From assembly GCA_002007465.1 (NCBI GenBank), contig LNAC01000164.1, positions 2,307,884 to 2,371,883 on the forward strand: DNA of 64,000 nucleotides, in the 5' to 3' direction. Shown in pieces: positions 27,501 to 38,419 of this stretch. The DNA is from Ailurus styani. Taxonomy: Eukaryota; Chordata; Mammalia; Carnivora; Ailuridae. Position numbers and translations under genes: made by a program. A model generated the notes under the pieces. It searched no databases, was not told where the DNA came from, and saw nothing but the letters and a program-made list of their open reading frames with translations. How positions within the stretch are numbered: position 1 is the first letter of the stretch; the number at the start of each line of letters is the position of its first letter.

Positions 27501-30500
27501 CACCACATCTTTCCATCCCCTTCCCTTGGGGGCAGGACCAAGACGACAATATTCACAGGGAGAAATGGATGGCTCAGTGGTAGGGCAGGAAGAACCTGGA
27601 GTCCTAGGTCCTTATCCAGACATCACGGGTCACTGGCCCTCTGTCCTTGGACAAATCACTAGTTTGAAATAACCTTCCCCTGACCTCCTATCAGCTTGGC
27701 TTAAAACCCACGCGGGATTAAAGAGACAGGAAAGGACTCTGGGACACTGAACCACGAGGTGGGGGTGATGGTACTATTGAGTCCTGGTTTCAGAGGAAGC
27801 TGGCCCTGCGAGCCGGAGCCACGTCCTCCAGCCCTCTGCCAAGTGTGTCTGCCTTCTAGCATGGAACGCTTGGAAAGCCTGGGTTCTTCTGGGGGTTCAG
27901 AACTGGGCAAGAGTCTCACCAAGCTAGTCAAAGTGCTCTGCTCTCTCTTGCAGGCCACCACTCCCAGGTCGCGACATTGCAGACACCTCGCCCTCAGGGT
28001 AAGACCAAACATGGGGCCTACTCTAGCATTTAGGCCTGGCCTCTTAGGGCAAGAGGAGGACAGATCTCAGGTGACTGGGGCTGGGGCCAGAGCTCTTAGG
28101 ACATCAAAGGCTGAGCTCATCTTGGGACAATTTCAGCTTGACCTAGGCCAATGTGCCTCAAAAGAGGAGAGCGATGAATGGTTGGAGTTGGTGGGGCAGG
28201 GGGTTGGTGGAGCAGGGAGAAAGATTAGAAAACTCCAGCTACGGGGAAGAAGAGAGGGAGACAGAGCAACAACCTCAGATAATTTATTTCAGGAGACTTC
28301 AGCAGTCCAAGTCTGACCACAGAGCTGCTTTCTTCTAACATAGGCGAGTGAGTGTGGCTGCAGAGGGGCTGGTCCCTGGCCCTGCCCAGCCCCTGGCCCA
28401 GCCCTTCAGATCTGCTTGGAGCCCAAGGGTTCTCAGATGGGCAAGGAAATGTGGTGTCACCCAACCTGCCTCCTCCAAACTCCCCCTGCCTCTGTCCTTG
28501 CAGGAGACAGCTCTTCCTCAGAGTCCAACAGACCAAGCCCTCTGGCCAGCACTGGGACCCCAGGTACTCTGTGGCTCAGATCCATATGCCCTCCGGGGAG
28601 GGCCCAGTGAGGAAGCAGACACAGTTGCTGCCCTACAGGAGAATGCAGACAAGTAAACAGGACCTCATGTGGCCAGCTATAAAGCAGGGGGAAAGGGCTG
28701 GGATGAGCATAGCAGAAGGTGCTGCAAGGGCCAAAACAGACTCAGACATAGGCCGCTTCAGACTCGGGGGCCAGGGAAGACATGCTAGAGTGAGTGACTT
28801 CAGAAGGTGAGGCCCAAGACGGAGTTAATCAATTGAGGACTATGGGGGTGGAGAGTGGTAGGGTAGATTCCGAGCAGACAGAACCGTATAGGTAAAGACC
28901 CAAAGTTAAAAAGAGAGGATGGCTCCTTCTGAAATTGAAAGCAATAAAGAAAAGGAAGATTTGGGACTGAAGAGGGCCCCCTCGTACACACTGGTTGAGG
29001 CCCTGAGCAGGCCCACCCATGCTTCCTAATCCACAGCAGCTCCAGAGAAGTCCTCACAGGTCCTCGTGGAAGCCAGTAAACCCATGACACCGAACACCAG
29101 CACCGTGGATGGTCACTCCCAGGCCCCGCTGGGCCTGACTCAGTCCCAGACACAGAAGACCACAGCAGGACTTGGTCAGTACCTGGGGCTGAGGGTCAAG
29201 AGCACTGGGTCATGTCTGGTTGGGGTCCTTCTCCACCTCTTCAGGAGGTCCAGGTTCTGCCCCACAAGGAGCCCTTGCAGGGCCAGAAGCCACATCAGTG
29301 GCAGTCTGGTTTGGGGATGAGAGAGGTTTGGTGGGAAGTAGAGACACAGCCTTGGGCCTGGTCACAATGAAGGCAAACAGAGCCTGGATTTGGGACTGAT
29401 GAAGGCATGGAGGGGGAAGGGAGAGGTAGAACCCAAAATGATGGAAAGGGAGGCAAAAGGCCTTCAGCCAGGGCTCCATGCTCTTGGGGACAGGCTGACC
29501 TGCACAGGCCAGTGTGGGGCAAGAGTGGGGAGGGGGCAGACACCTCCATCGTGGCCCTGCTGTCCCTGGCAGCCGTGGTATATCCTGTCTGTGCTCTCAG
29601 TGAAGAGCACCCTGACCCTTTCTCTCATCCTAACCATTGGCTCTGGGATTTTTTTATACTCACAGACTTATTTGGCAGTGCAGGGATGGATAAGGAAACG
29701 GACAGTGATTAGACTGGCAGTACAATAAGTGGAAGAGGGGGGCGCCTGGTTGGCTCAGTCGCTGGAGCTGAGACTCTTGATCTCGAGTTCAAGCTCCATG
29801 TTGGGTGCAGAGATTACTTAAAAATAAAAGCTTAAAAAAAAGAGTTAAAGAGGGGAAGAGATGGGTGATCATACTACTTTTTTAAAGTATCCTTTTTTTA
29901 AGATTTTATTTATCTATTTGACACAGAGAGAGGGACAGTAAGAGAGGGAACACAAGCAGGGGGAGTGGGAGAGGGAGAGGCAGGCCTCCCGCCCAGCAGG
30001 GAGCCCGATGTGGGGCTCGATTCCAGGACCCCGGGATCATGACCTGACCCAAAGGGAGACACTTAATGACTGAGCCACCCAGGTGCCCTGATCATAGTAC
30101 TTTTTAAGAGGGCCAGAAACTTGTGCCCCTTCACTGGCAGCCTGCTTTATTAAATGAGTGCCTGGGGATAAACATCCAGCACTTTTTTCCTCTCACTTCA
30201 ATCTTTAGCAAAATACAGAGGGCTCTACCTTGCCCAGTCTGGCTCCCTAGCGCACGATCATAAATGGGCCCCAAGGGGATGGTGGGAAGAGAGTAACAGG
30301 GGAGGCATCTTGAACCGTTTGGAGTCCCCTGCAACTAGTAACATGAGCAACCAGCAGTGCAATTCACTGGATCCCACTTTACCCAGTTCCGACCTCCATC
30401 CTCATGAGACCTGATCTGAGTGGCAGGAGGAAGTCTTTTTTGTAGGGCATGGGTCCTTCTGAGTTCTTTATCTGGGGAAGTGGGAGGGGAGCTAGCTCTC

Positions 30501-32790
30501 TCTCTGGTGGGCCATCCCATTTCCATCACTGATGCACCCATCCCTATTCCATTTCAGACACTTCTCAAAATATTACTCCCCTATCAACCACCATGAGCCT
30601 GAGGACCAGGGAAGACTTGTCCATCCTGCCCAGCCCCACATCAGAGACGGTGCTCACTGTGGCTGCATTTGGTAAGAGAGAGAAGGCGGGAAGAGTGGCA
30701 GAAAACCCCATCCCGGAACTAACTTGGACTCTGGGTCTGGAAACACAAGTTTAAATCCCACCTATTTGTTCTAGGAGGGCGTGGCTGATGAAGAAGGCCC
30801 TGGTAGGAAGGCACCTCCACTGGCCCCCCAGTCAGCTCTTCTGGGCTCTGCTGGGTTCCATGTTCTTGTGGGAGGGTGAGGCAGGTGTGCAGCTCACTCT
30901 GGTCAGAGGTAGTGGGCTGAGAGCTCATTCATTCAGCAGAGAAGGGGAATTCACTTTGCTCTCAGAGCCTATCTGCACAGCACTTAACTGGGCAGGGAAT
31001 TTGGACTCCTGTTGCCCCCTTTTGACCCCTCCTTTGCCTCTCCTTTACCCTGACCTTTTTTCTGCTCAGGTGTTATCAGCTTCATTGTCATCCTGGTGGT
31101 TGTGGTGATCGTCCTAGTCAGCGTGGTCAGTCTAAGGTTTAAGTGTCGGAAGAACAAAGAGTCTGAAGGTACATCCTTGCCACTCAGGGCCCTCCTTTGC
31201 CCCTCTTTGCTAAGAGACCAAGAGCTACATTTTGGGACTGGAGCATAGGAAAAGAATGACACATAAGCACCACTTATGAGATGGGAGTGTAGTCCACTTG
31301 GGTGGGCTTTGAGGGACAAGTTGGTCTTCTGAGTTATAGCATGTGACCCCCCCAATCTGTGCCTTTGACTATTTTACAGATCCCCAGAAGCCTGGGAGTT
31401 CGGGGCTATCTGAAAGGTAAGATTGTCAGAGGCGTAAGGGAGGAATCATCTATCTGACGTCTCAGTCCACCACTCCAAGAGAGAACTGATGCTTCCTGGG
31501 GTGCCTGGGCGATTCAGTCAGTTGGGTGTCCAGCTCTGGGTTTCAGCTCAGGTCACGGTCATGAGATGAAGCCCTGTGTCAGGTTCTGCATTCAGTGTGG
31601 AGTCTGCTTGAGATTCTCTCCCTCTCCCTCTGCCCCACCCCCTGCTCGTGCTCTCTCTCTAACATAAATAAATAAAATCTTAAAAAAAAAAAAAAAAGAA
31701 CTGATACTCTGATACTTCCTGCCTTCTACACAGACACTCACACAAGCATGCTTGGAATCTTGACAGCCACCACTGAAGCCAGGGCTAGAGATGGGCAGGA
31801 CAAGGGCGACCCTAAAACAAAACAATCAGGAGACAGGAGATGAATTGGAACTCTTCAGCCTAAAGGCTAAGTCTCTATAACCCCCTCATGAAAAGTGTAG
31901 GAATTCAGATTCTAATAGACCCCTGTTTTTAAAAAAAGATTTTATTGATTTATTTTAGAGAAAGAGAGAGAGGAGGGGAGAAGGGCAGAGGAAGAGGGAG
32001 AGAGAAACTTAAGCAGACTTTGCACTGAACACAGAGCCCAATGTGGGGGCTCTATCTCATGACCCTGAGATCATGACCTGAGCTGAAACCAAGAATCAGA
32101 CACTTAACCAACTGAGCCACCTAGGTGCCCCTCTAATACACCCCTTTAAATAAGAAAATACTTATTTAAGGAACATCTTGTATGTGTCAGGCACTATGGT
32201 AGGTATTTTATATTATTACCTCAAATCCTTACAACAATTCTTCAAGGCAGATATACTGTATTCTGTACATCTGCAAAAACTGAGACTTGGAGAGGTTGTA
32301 ACTTGGTCAAGACCACACAAGTAGCAAATGGCAAAATGAAGATTTAGATACAAGTTTTTTGGGCTTCCAAGCACACTCCCATTTCATTAGGGTCCACCAC
32401 CAAAATATAGGTTTATCAAAACAAAGGTCGAAATTCCAACACTTGACCCCAGTTCCCTGACCACCTCATTGAGCTCCTGCACCTCCATTTTACAAGCCAT
32501 GTTGCTTTCCTACCCCTAGCTGCTCTACAGCCAATGGAGAGAAAGACAGCATCACCCTGATCTCCATGAAGAATATCAACATGAATAACAGCAAAGGATG
32601 CCCCACGGCAGAAAAGGTACATTTTCCCTGGTTCCTTCCTTCTTCTCTCTCCTCTTACCTTCAGGTTCTAGTTCCTTAACCAGAAAGGAGATACTTTTAA
32701 GGACGCATGCTCTGCTCTCCTCTTCCCTAGCCCACCACTCCCGAGAAGTTTACCCTTTTTCATGATGTATTTATTTTGCAGGTTCTTTAG
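24522..32790 (+). CDS. ECSCR: ECSCR, endothelial cell surface expressed chemotaxis and apoptosis regulator (nine coding exons, 219 aa)
   Basis: Type I, sialomucin-like endothelial surface protein; the human protein affects endothelial migration, tube formation and apoptosis. Nine exons join in frame: 24522-24582, 27954-27998, 28504-28563, 29037-29174, 30558-30671, 31070-31168, 31380-31416, 32520-32616, 32782-32790. Together they make 219 codons, against 205 recalled for human. A signal peptide covers about residues 1-20. The ectodomain is rich in Ser, Thr and Pro with sequons at N75 and N106. A valine-rich membrane helix spans about 140-161, followed by RFKCRKNKESE. The cytosolic tail contains the conserved SCSTANGEKDSITLISMKN. 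The membrane helix and tail match human closely, while the ectodomain has diverged and is longer, mainly through exon 4. The last exon codes only V, L and stop. Confidence 0.95.
24583..27117 (+). other. ECSCR intron 1, unique part
   Basis: Contains one MIR (25840-26065). A stretch at 26700-26950 has several ETS and forkhead-type motifs. Otherwise no coding or RNA gene is visible. Confidence 0.5.
25840..26065 (-). mobile_element. MIR in ECSCR intron 1
   Basis: GAGAAAACTGAGCCCCAGG and GGACTTGAACTCACACCTGT. Confidence 0.85.
27118..27320 (-). mobile_element. Can-SINE, mustelid-type (ECSCR intron 1)
   Basis: Target duplication CAACAACGGCTGTTTTT / CAACAATGGCTGTTTTT. Confidence 0.94.
27954..27998 (+). 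CDS. ECSCR: ECSCR coding exon 2
   Basis: Acceptor TCTCTCTTGCAG and donor CAGG|GTAAGA; codes GHHSQVATLQTPRPQ. The 45 bases keep phase 1. Confidence 0.85.
28504..28563 (+). CDS. ECSCR: ECSCR coding exon 3
   Basis: Acceptor TCCTTGCAG and donor CCAG|GTACTC. Codes SSESNRPSPLASTGTP, matching the human SSEANRPSHLSSTGTP stretch. Confidence 0.92.
29037..29174 (+). CDS. ECSCR: ECSCR coding exon 4 (Ser/Thr-rich ectodomain)
   Basis: Codes residues 56-101, rich in Ser, Thr and Gln with a sequon at N75. The acceptor is a tandem ACAG/CAG, so the exon may begin at 29037 or 29040, with or without one Ala codon. Donor CTTG|GTCAGT. It is longer than the corresponding human segment, so this is the least certain ECSCR exon; phase and position still fit. 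Confidence 0.75.
29741..29843 (+). mobile_element. Can-SINE, short tRNA-head form (ECSCR intron 4)
   Basis: GCGCCTGGTTGGCTCAGTCG head followed by GAGATTACTTAAAAATAAAA. Confidence 0.85.
29882..30089 (-). mobile_element. Can-SINE (ECSCR intron 4)
   Basis: Target duplication TGATCATACTACTTTTT / TGATCATAGTACTTTTT. Confidence 0.93.
30558..30671 (+). CDS. ECSCR: ECSCR coding exon 5
   Basis: Acceptor CATTTCAG and donor TTTG|GTAAGA. Codes STTMSLRTREDLSILPSPTS, continuing to ETVLTVAAFG, closely matching human; sequon at N106. Confidence 0.94.
31070..31168 (+). CDS. ECSCR: ECSCR coding exon 6 (membrane helix)
   Basis: Acceptor CTGCTCAG and donor GAAG|GTACAT. Codes VISFIVILVVVVIVLVSVV, then the basic stop-transfer RFKCRKNK. 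Confidence 0.96.
31380..31416 (+). CDS. ECSCR: ECSCR coding exon 7
   Basis: Acceptor ATTTTACAG and donor AAAG|GTAAGA; codes DPQKPGSSGLSE, near-identical to human. Confidence 0.95.
31499..31697 (+). mobile_element. Can-SINE, older (ECSCR intron 7)
   Basis: GGGTGCCTGGGCGATTCAGT head; A15 tail; approximate target copy AGAACTGATGCTTCC. Confidence 0.9.
31931..32131 (-). mobile_element. Can-SINE, older (ECSCR intron 7)
   Basis: Target duplication TCTAATAGACCCCT / TCTAATACACCCCT. Confidence 0.92.
32160..32390 (-). mobile_element. MIR in ECSCR intron 7
   Basis: TCAAGACCACACAAGTAGCA and the flanking GTGTCAGGCACTATGGTAGG. Confidence 0.75.
32520..32616 (+). CDS. ECSCR: ECSCR coding exon 8
   Basis: Acceptor TACCCCTAG and donor AAAAG|GTACAT. 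Codes the conserved cytosolic tail SCSTANGEKDSITLISMKN and onward to AEK. Confidence 0.95.
32782..32790 (+). CDS. ECSCR: ECSCR coding exon 9 (terminal, Val-Leu-stop)
   Basis: Acceptor ATTTTGCAG followed by GTT CTT TAG. This reproduces the human C-terminal EKVL. The remainder of the exon is 3' UTR. Confidence 0.93.
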   Translation, partial: VL

Positions 32791-33130
32791 AAGCAATGTC
32801 GGGCCCCTGTGGGTCCAAAGATGATGAAGCTGCCCTGTGATGTAAAGAGGAAGGTGATGGGAGTGCTAGAGGCACGAACCACATATAAATTATTTTATTA
32901 TTTCACACTTACTCTAAGATCTGAAGGACACCAGCATTCCTCCAGCCCTAGGAGAAAGCTGCCAGGATGAGAGAATCTTTCCCATATGGGCAGCCGCTCT
33001 GGAGACACAGCCTGCTCCTCCCACCCGCTCATTGTCACGGGAAGGGGAGTCTGGAAAGCAAGGGCAAGGAAAATGACAAAGTGGAGTGGCCCTTGCTACT
33101 CTGCATTAAAATTATTTTCTGGCTGACAGT
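32791..33130 (+). other. ECSCR 3' UTR
   Basis: Unique sequence from the stop to just past an ATTAAA at 33105-33110, which is a plausible polyadenylation signal. Confidence 0.6.
33105..33110 (+). terminator. ECSCR polyadenylation signal ATTAAA
   Basis: Commonest variant signal, 315 bases after the ECSCR stop and followed by TTATTTTCTGGC. No AATAAA occurs earlier in the UTR. Confidence 0.5.
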
Positions 33131-33449
33131 CTAATTTCTCTTAAGGTCTGTGCTCTCGTGCATGTTTGTGAACGGTTCTCTAGCAGCTGAGGGATCTCCT
33201 TTCCTGGGCAAGGCACGGATCCAAGCTTCTGGCCCTGTGGGGAGCTCTCTGAGCAACCTGTGAGGTAGACTGAACATTATGTCAGGTCTGCCTCAGTTCC
33301 CCTGGCTCATTAAGGAGGAATGAGGTCCTGAGGGGCTAATCACTTCAAGAGAGGAGAGAGAAAGGGAGCTAGCTGTAAACAGTGACCAATCTTCACCAGT
33401 AAAGACGTGTTGAATCTAGAGAATGAGAACATGAGAGGCACAATGCATT

Positions 33450-33643
33450 CTTTTTTTTTAGATTTTATTTGTTTATTTGACAGAGAGACACAGCGAGAGA
33501 GGGAACACAAGCAGGGGGAGTGGGAGAGGGAGAAGCAGGCTCCCCGCTGAGCAGGGAGCCTGATTTGGGGCTAGATCCCAGGACCCTGGGATCATGACCT
33601 GAGCCAAAGGCAGACGCTTAACAACTGAGCCACCCAGGCGCCC
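33450..33643 (-). mobile_element. Can-SINE, young
   Basis: Perfect target duplication GGCACAATGCATTCT, just 3' of ECSCR. Confidence 0.95.
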
Positions 33644-34339
33644 TGGCACAATGCATTCTGACTAGTGAAGTCCAGTAGGGACAGCTGGGTAATAGGAGGG
33701 CAGATATCCTCTGCCTGACCCGGGGTAGACATGCCTTGCTTTGGTCCTAGCTATGAGAGTAACACTGGAGAGATCTGGAACAGGGATAGGTCTGTGACTT
33801 CATAAGCCAAAATTTGCCTTTACCCCATACAGCTATAATCTTTGTGTCCTAGAAAGAAAATAAAGGGTGACAAACACTCTAAAATATTTTAAAGGGAAGG
33901 AGGAAAAGCAGTTACCCATTTTCTTAGAAATCTCTCCCATGACACTGGTTTGGAAATGAATCTTGGTTGGGGAACATTCAGTGGAAGAGTCACCTGTGTG
34001 TGTCTACACAGAAGGGTTAACTATAAATATCTCCTGGTTGGCAGTTCAGAGTACAAGGAGATCATCCATTCTGAACAATGTGTAACAATATGCTATTTGC
34101 TTCTGGATTTAGACTCTTCGAGATGAGACGAGAGAGAAAGCCTGGAACAAAAAGCTTCACTCTCTCTTTTTCTTTGCAACTATTGAAGCGGACTGAAGAA
34201 ACCTACTGGGTTCTAAAATCTTCTAGGACAAGGCTTGAGATCGAGTCACGTCTGTGGCTCCTATCTGTAGCTCCACGGTGCCCAGCCCATTGAAGGTCAT
34301 AAAAACTGGCTCTTGAGGGCAGGAAATGTGGTCACAGGC

Positions 34340-34460
34340 TGAGCTGGGCAGCTGGGCAAAGTCACTCCCCAGCTCCCAGCCTGTTTTCTTACTTTTAAAG
34401 CAAGGTGACTGGACTACTTGGCCTTCACTATCTTTTCTGGTTCTTATATTCCACAGTGCT
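34340..34460 (+). mobile_element. MIR-like fragment
   Basis: GCAAAGTCACTCCCCAGCTC and CTTTTAAAGCAAGGTGACTG; worn. Confidence 0.45.
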
Positions 34461-35055
34461 GTAAACTCTAGATGTTCACATCTAGAAAAAATGAACACAA
34501 TCTTTTGAGTAGAGATCACTCTGGGTGGAAGCCAGAGACAAGTCTTAGGTGAGTCTGGGCAAGACTTCTACATTCTCCGGGGTTAAGATTTCCGTGTGTC
34601 TTAAGGGAAGATAACCCCTCTATCGAGGCCTTGGTAGGTACTTGGTCGGTAAAATGGAATAGCAAATGTGGAGACAGTGGGAAGCAGAAGTACTAGTTGG
34701 CAATTGCAGCAGACAATGTGGAGTATCACCACCCAGGTCCCACTTCAAGGTCAACGTGTTGTTTCCCCAGCTGTTAGGAGTGTTGACTCCTAAAATAAAA
34801 AAATAAAAAAATAAAGGAGCATTGGCTGCTGAGGGCTCACAGCTGGTTGACGACTGGTTGATGGTGGTGGGATAAAGACCTGGAACTCGTGCCTCAATTT
34901 CCCCCTCTGTCCAATCCTGCTTCCCTTACCCCTCACAGCTCTTGTTCCCAGGAGCATTCACCAATACACCTTCAGCGCACAAATCTCAGAGTCTCAGAAT
35001 CTATTTCCAACCTATAACAGCAATGCAACAGCATTTTAAAAAATACTACAGCACT

Positions 35056-35188
35056 TAAAAAAATATATTTATTTATTTACTTGAGAGAAAGAGAGCGAGC
35101 GAGCATGAGTTGGGGGGGGCAGAGGGAGAGGGAATCATGACCTGAGCCAAAGGCAAATGCTTAACTGACTGAGCCACCCAGGCGCCCC
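35056..35188 (-). mobile_element. Can-SINE with internal deletion
   Basis: A-box end and CT-rich body present, middle missing. Confidence 0.85.
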
Positions 35189-38100
35189 TAAAATACTAGA
35201 GCATCTTTAAAAATAACTCAGATATATTTATTTAAGCCACACTGCCAAAAGCGCCTGACTTCCTAACCAGTTCCGGCACACAAAGAATCCATCACTGGGT
35301 TAGAACTCTCCAGGTGACATAACAATGTCTAGAAGTATTGGATTGTGATTGAATTGTTCTTGTTATTCTGGCTGCATGGGTACTTCATTCGGCTCTTATC
35401 ATACTGGACTAACTAGGTCAAGAACATGAGGTTCACTCTAGGTAACTCAGTTGATGTCTCCATTCTAAGGCCACAGACTTCCCCCTGACTCTGGACAATG
35501 TCCTGCAGATATGAGCTGTTAGTCATAAGGTATTTATACGTGGGGGAAAGGGTATGAACTGGTATGACTATGAGATGGGATGACTTATACCCAGAAACCG
35601 ACATTGCAGTTCTTCATTAGCCATGTTGGTTTTCCTGTTGCTAAGTAGCTATCCTTTGAGAAGGGGTCAAGGATGAATTCACTTAATTCTCTAGGAAACT
35701 GCATTAGGAGTAGTTCTGCTAGAGGATCCTACTATTTATGCAAACACAAGAATCCACCTCTGATAGGAAATCCGAGTGCAGCCTTCTGCAGCCCCTGCAA
35801 CTTCCCTGAGACAGTATCTTTTCCTTGATGTCTAGACAACAGGATGGTGGCCATTTACAAGACAGCTTCCTCCCTATTTTAACACAGGACTAGATGGCCC
35901 CAGAGCAGGAACAGGTGGTGGGGTGGGGTGGTTAGTATAGAGTGTCCTTCTTTTGCTTCTTCCCCCATCTTGTGGGAGGGCAATAAACAAACCAGTTCAG
36001 GCACACAGGCCCAGCTGGACAGAGGGAACATTTACTCAGTATCTTTCTTCCAGGGATAGATGGGGCAGTATCTCAATCATATAGGGCACAAGGCAAACCT
36101 CAGGATCACCAGCAAAAATTTACTACAGTTCAACAGATATTTCTAAAAGTAGAGAAAACTGATGGAAATATGAGGCCGGCTCTCAGTAAAATGGTTTAGT
36201 AGATGAAGGATCATTGCATGTCCCTTGGCCTAGTGCATGCACATCATTTCCTAAAATCAGGCTAGTAGTAATCAATTCTATTTGAATCTGTTGGAAAACA
36301 CTGTGTGGCTCTGAATCCCTCTCAATCTGTGGATGTCCTTTATCACCTCTTTGAACTTCTTTCTACACCTAGCTCCTTCTCCTTGAGAACCGCCTCAGAG
36401 ATCCCAAGTTCTCTTCCCTTATTTCCTTCCCAGTTGCTTCCTGACTCCTCCTGCTGGTTACTTTCCCGAGGCACCTCCATCCTGAAACTTCTGAGCCCAC
36501 AGCTTCTCTTTTACCAAACAAAGGGACTGAATTTCATAGTGGGAATTGTTTTGTTGAGTGGTTGGTGTGCTTAAGCCAAAATTGGCACAGAAGTGTTCTA
36601 AATGTTGAGGTTTGGAGTTCTAAGTTAGTCCTAGTGTTAGAGTCATAGAAACATTCATCTAGTAGTGTTAATTGAGGTGTAAATGAGCTAAAGGGTACAT
36701 TTCTGGCAATATCTAACAAGGTTGCCTTGCTGAGCCATTTTTTACTGATCTAGGAGTAAATGAGTCTTCGAGGAAAAAAAGTGGGGAGTGAGGTTTCAGA
36801 GGACGATGGAAAAGGTTGTTGAGGTCCCAGACATTTCCAAAAGGCTGCAGCTTCCCAAATCTTTTTCAGCATTCTTGAACCTGGAATCTACTCCTAAGTA
36901 GCCCCATAATTCACAGTACCTCTTCTCAATCTAATTACTCCCTACAGTGCTCTAGCCTCCCCAACTCTCAACCAGATACTTCTCACTTCACAGCACTCTG
37001 ACAGCTCTGAGTACCTTAGATCTTAGCCCTGTGCCCCTAGACTCTAAGGCATACCTCACCTTCCCCTGTCCGTATTTTAAGGCGATCTATCTAGTTTCCC
37101 AAACCAAATAAACTTCCTTCTTATGTTTAATCACCTAATGTATATCCCTGATCAGGTCCCTGGTCTGCAAAGCACAAGTAACTTCTTTAGGACTCTGCCG
37201 TCTATGAGCACACTGATGCTCACATATCCTAGGACACCCCTGACTGCAAGGTAGAACTGCTAGTCTGGAGGATTTTACCGTATCAATTTGTGTCTCTGGC
37301 TGATCGTCTCCCAGTCCCACCCCAAATGCCTAAGTAGTTGCTGCTTGATATCACAGTTGGCATACTGATGTGGCTTTCCTGGGTAAGAGCTCAATGAATT
37401 CCAAGTAACTTTTTTTTAATGAATTGATCATTTTTCCCTTTTGAAACCTGATCTTTGGCTATCCCAATTCACTCACAGGCACGAGTCAGTAAGGACACTG
37501 TGAGAATTGCTTTTATTCTTTGTTAGGCCCCATGAAGACCTGAGTGGGAAAATGCAGGAATATTTTACTTCCCTTTTACCAATTTCATCAGGCCGTCAGA
37601 AAACAAGGGAATAGGTCATGAAACCGAGTGGGGTAGAACAGAAAAGTCTCAGAGGTGCCCTGGAGTAGGATGGGATGGGTGAAGGATAAGGAACAGCAAA
37701 GATAGGGACTTTAATGCTGGCTCCAACGCCTGCGCCTTTCTTCTTTCTCTACTCCTGAAGCCTAGAGGTCCCTCTAACGAAACTGTGCCAGAGCAAATGC
37801 ACGAAGAGGGGCATACTCAGACTGCCATCTAACTACATAAATCTACCTCACTTTTCTGGGGTTTTTTGGTTCTTAAAATCTCAGGATTGGGTTCCCATCC
37901 CCAAAACCTGTCTCTCAATCTCCAGGACCTAACATACACTTTGCACAAAACGGGCATTAGCATATATTTTAAAAAGATATCCTTGAGATGGGTAGTTACA
38001 CAGGGACCCTCTAGACCCTCTAGACTTAATTTGCAAAACCTTTCCCAGGCGGGATCTCATCGCGCATCCCTGAATGCCCCCAGTGGCCGAAGCCACTACC

Positions 38101-38210
38101 CCCACTCTACAGATAAGGAAAAGTGTGCTCTGCAGTCGCCCAGCGGTCAACCAGCAACAACAAACCTCCACAGACAGACCTTACTTCCAAGGGTCTAGCT
38201 CCGTACGCAG

Positions 38211-38305
38211 CTACAACGCCCACAGCCCCTTGCGCAGAGCCTGCCGGGAGTTGTAGTCCAACGTCCCGCGGCTCCTATAAGTCGGACTGCAATGACCAGC
38301 ATGCC
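38211..38305 (+). promoter_or_regulatory. DNAJC18 promoter with ZNF143-like (SBS) motifs
   Basis: The 5' flank is CpG-rich. GGGAGTTGTAGTCC (38246-38259) is the reverse of ACTACAACTCCC, the core of the ZNF143/THAP11 element. A second match on the + strand, ACTGCAATGACCAGCATGC, lies at 38286-38304. A weaker one, CTACAACGCCCACAG, starts at 38211. There is no TATA box. This is typical of a housekeeping promoter. The transcription start is not resolved. Confidence 0.6.
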
Positions 38306-38379
38306 CCGCGCTTCTTTCCCCTTCCCTTTCAGCCTCGGGCGCTGGGGAGGCTCCGCAGACCTGCTGATTGAGAACGGAT

Positions 38380-38419
38380 ATGGCTGCGACTCTGGGCAGC
38401 GGGGAGCGCTGGACCGAAG
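38380..38419 (+). CDS. DNAJC18: DNAJC18 coding exon 1
   Basis: ATG in context ACGGATATGG (G at -3 and +4). Codes [13 protein letters not shown] plus one base; donor GAAG|GTACCA. Confidence 0.95.

Larger units (their letters stand above)
33644..38040. other. Intergenic ECSCR-DNAJC18
   Basis: Mostly unique sequence with a MIR-like fragment (34340-34460), a short A-rich stretch at 34789-34815 and one deleted SINE (35056-35188). No gene evidence: the longest frames are short and lack family resemblance. Confidence 0.5.

Noticed and set aside
27759..28316. 185-codon + frame and 28352-28810 (152 codons) within ECSCR
   Set aside because: They run through introns and use the wrong frame in ECSCR exons 2 and 3.
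35970..36000. AATAAA after GGAGGGC at about 35981 as a polyadenylation site of an unknown gene
   Set aside because: No coding exon or splice structure upstream of it on the + strand after ECSCR ends; isolated motif.
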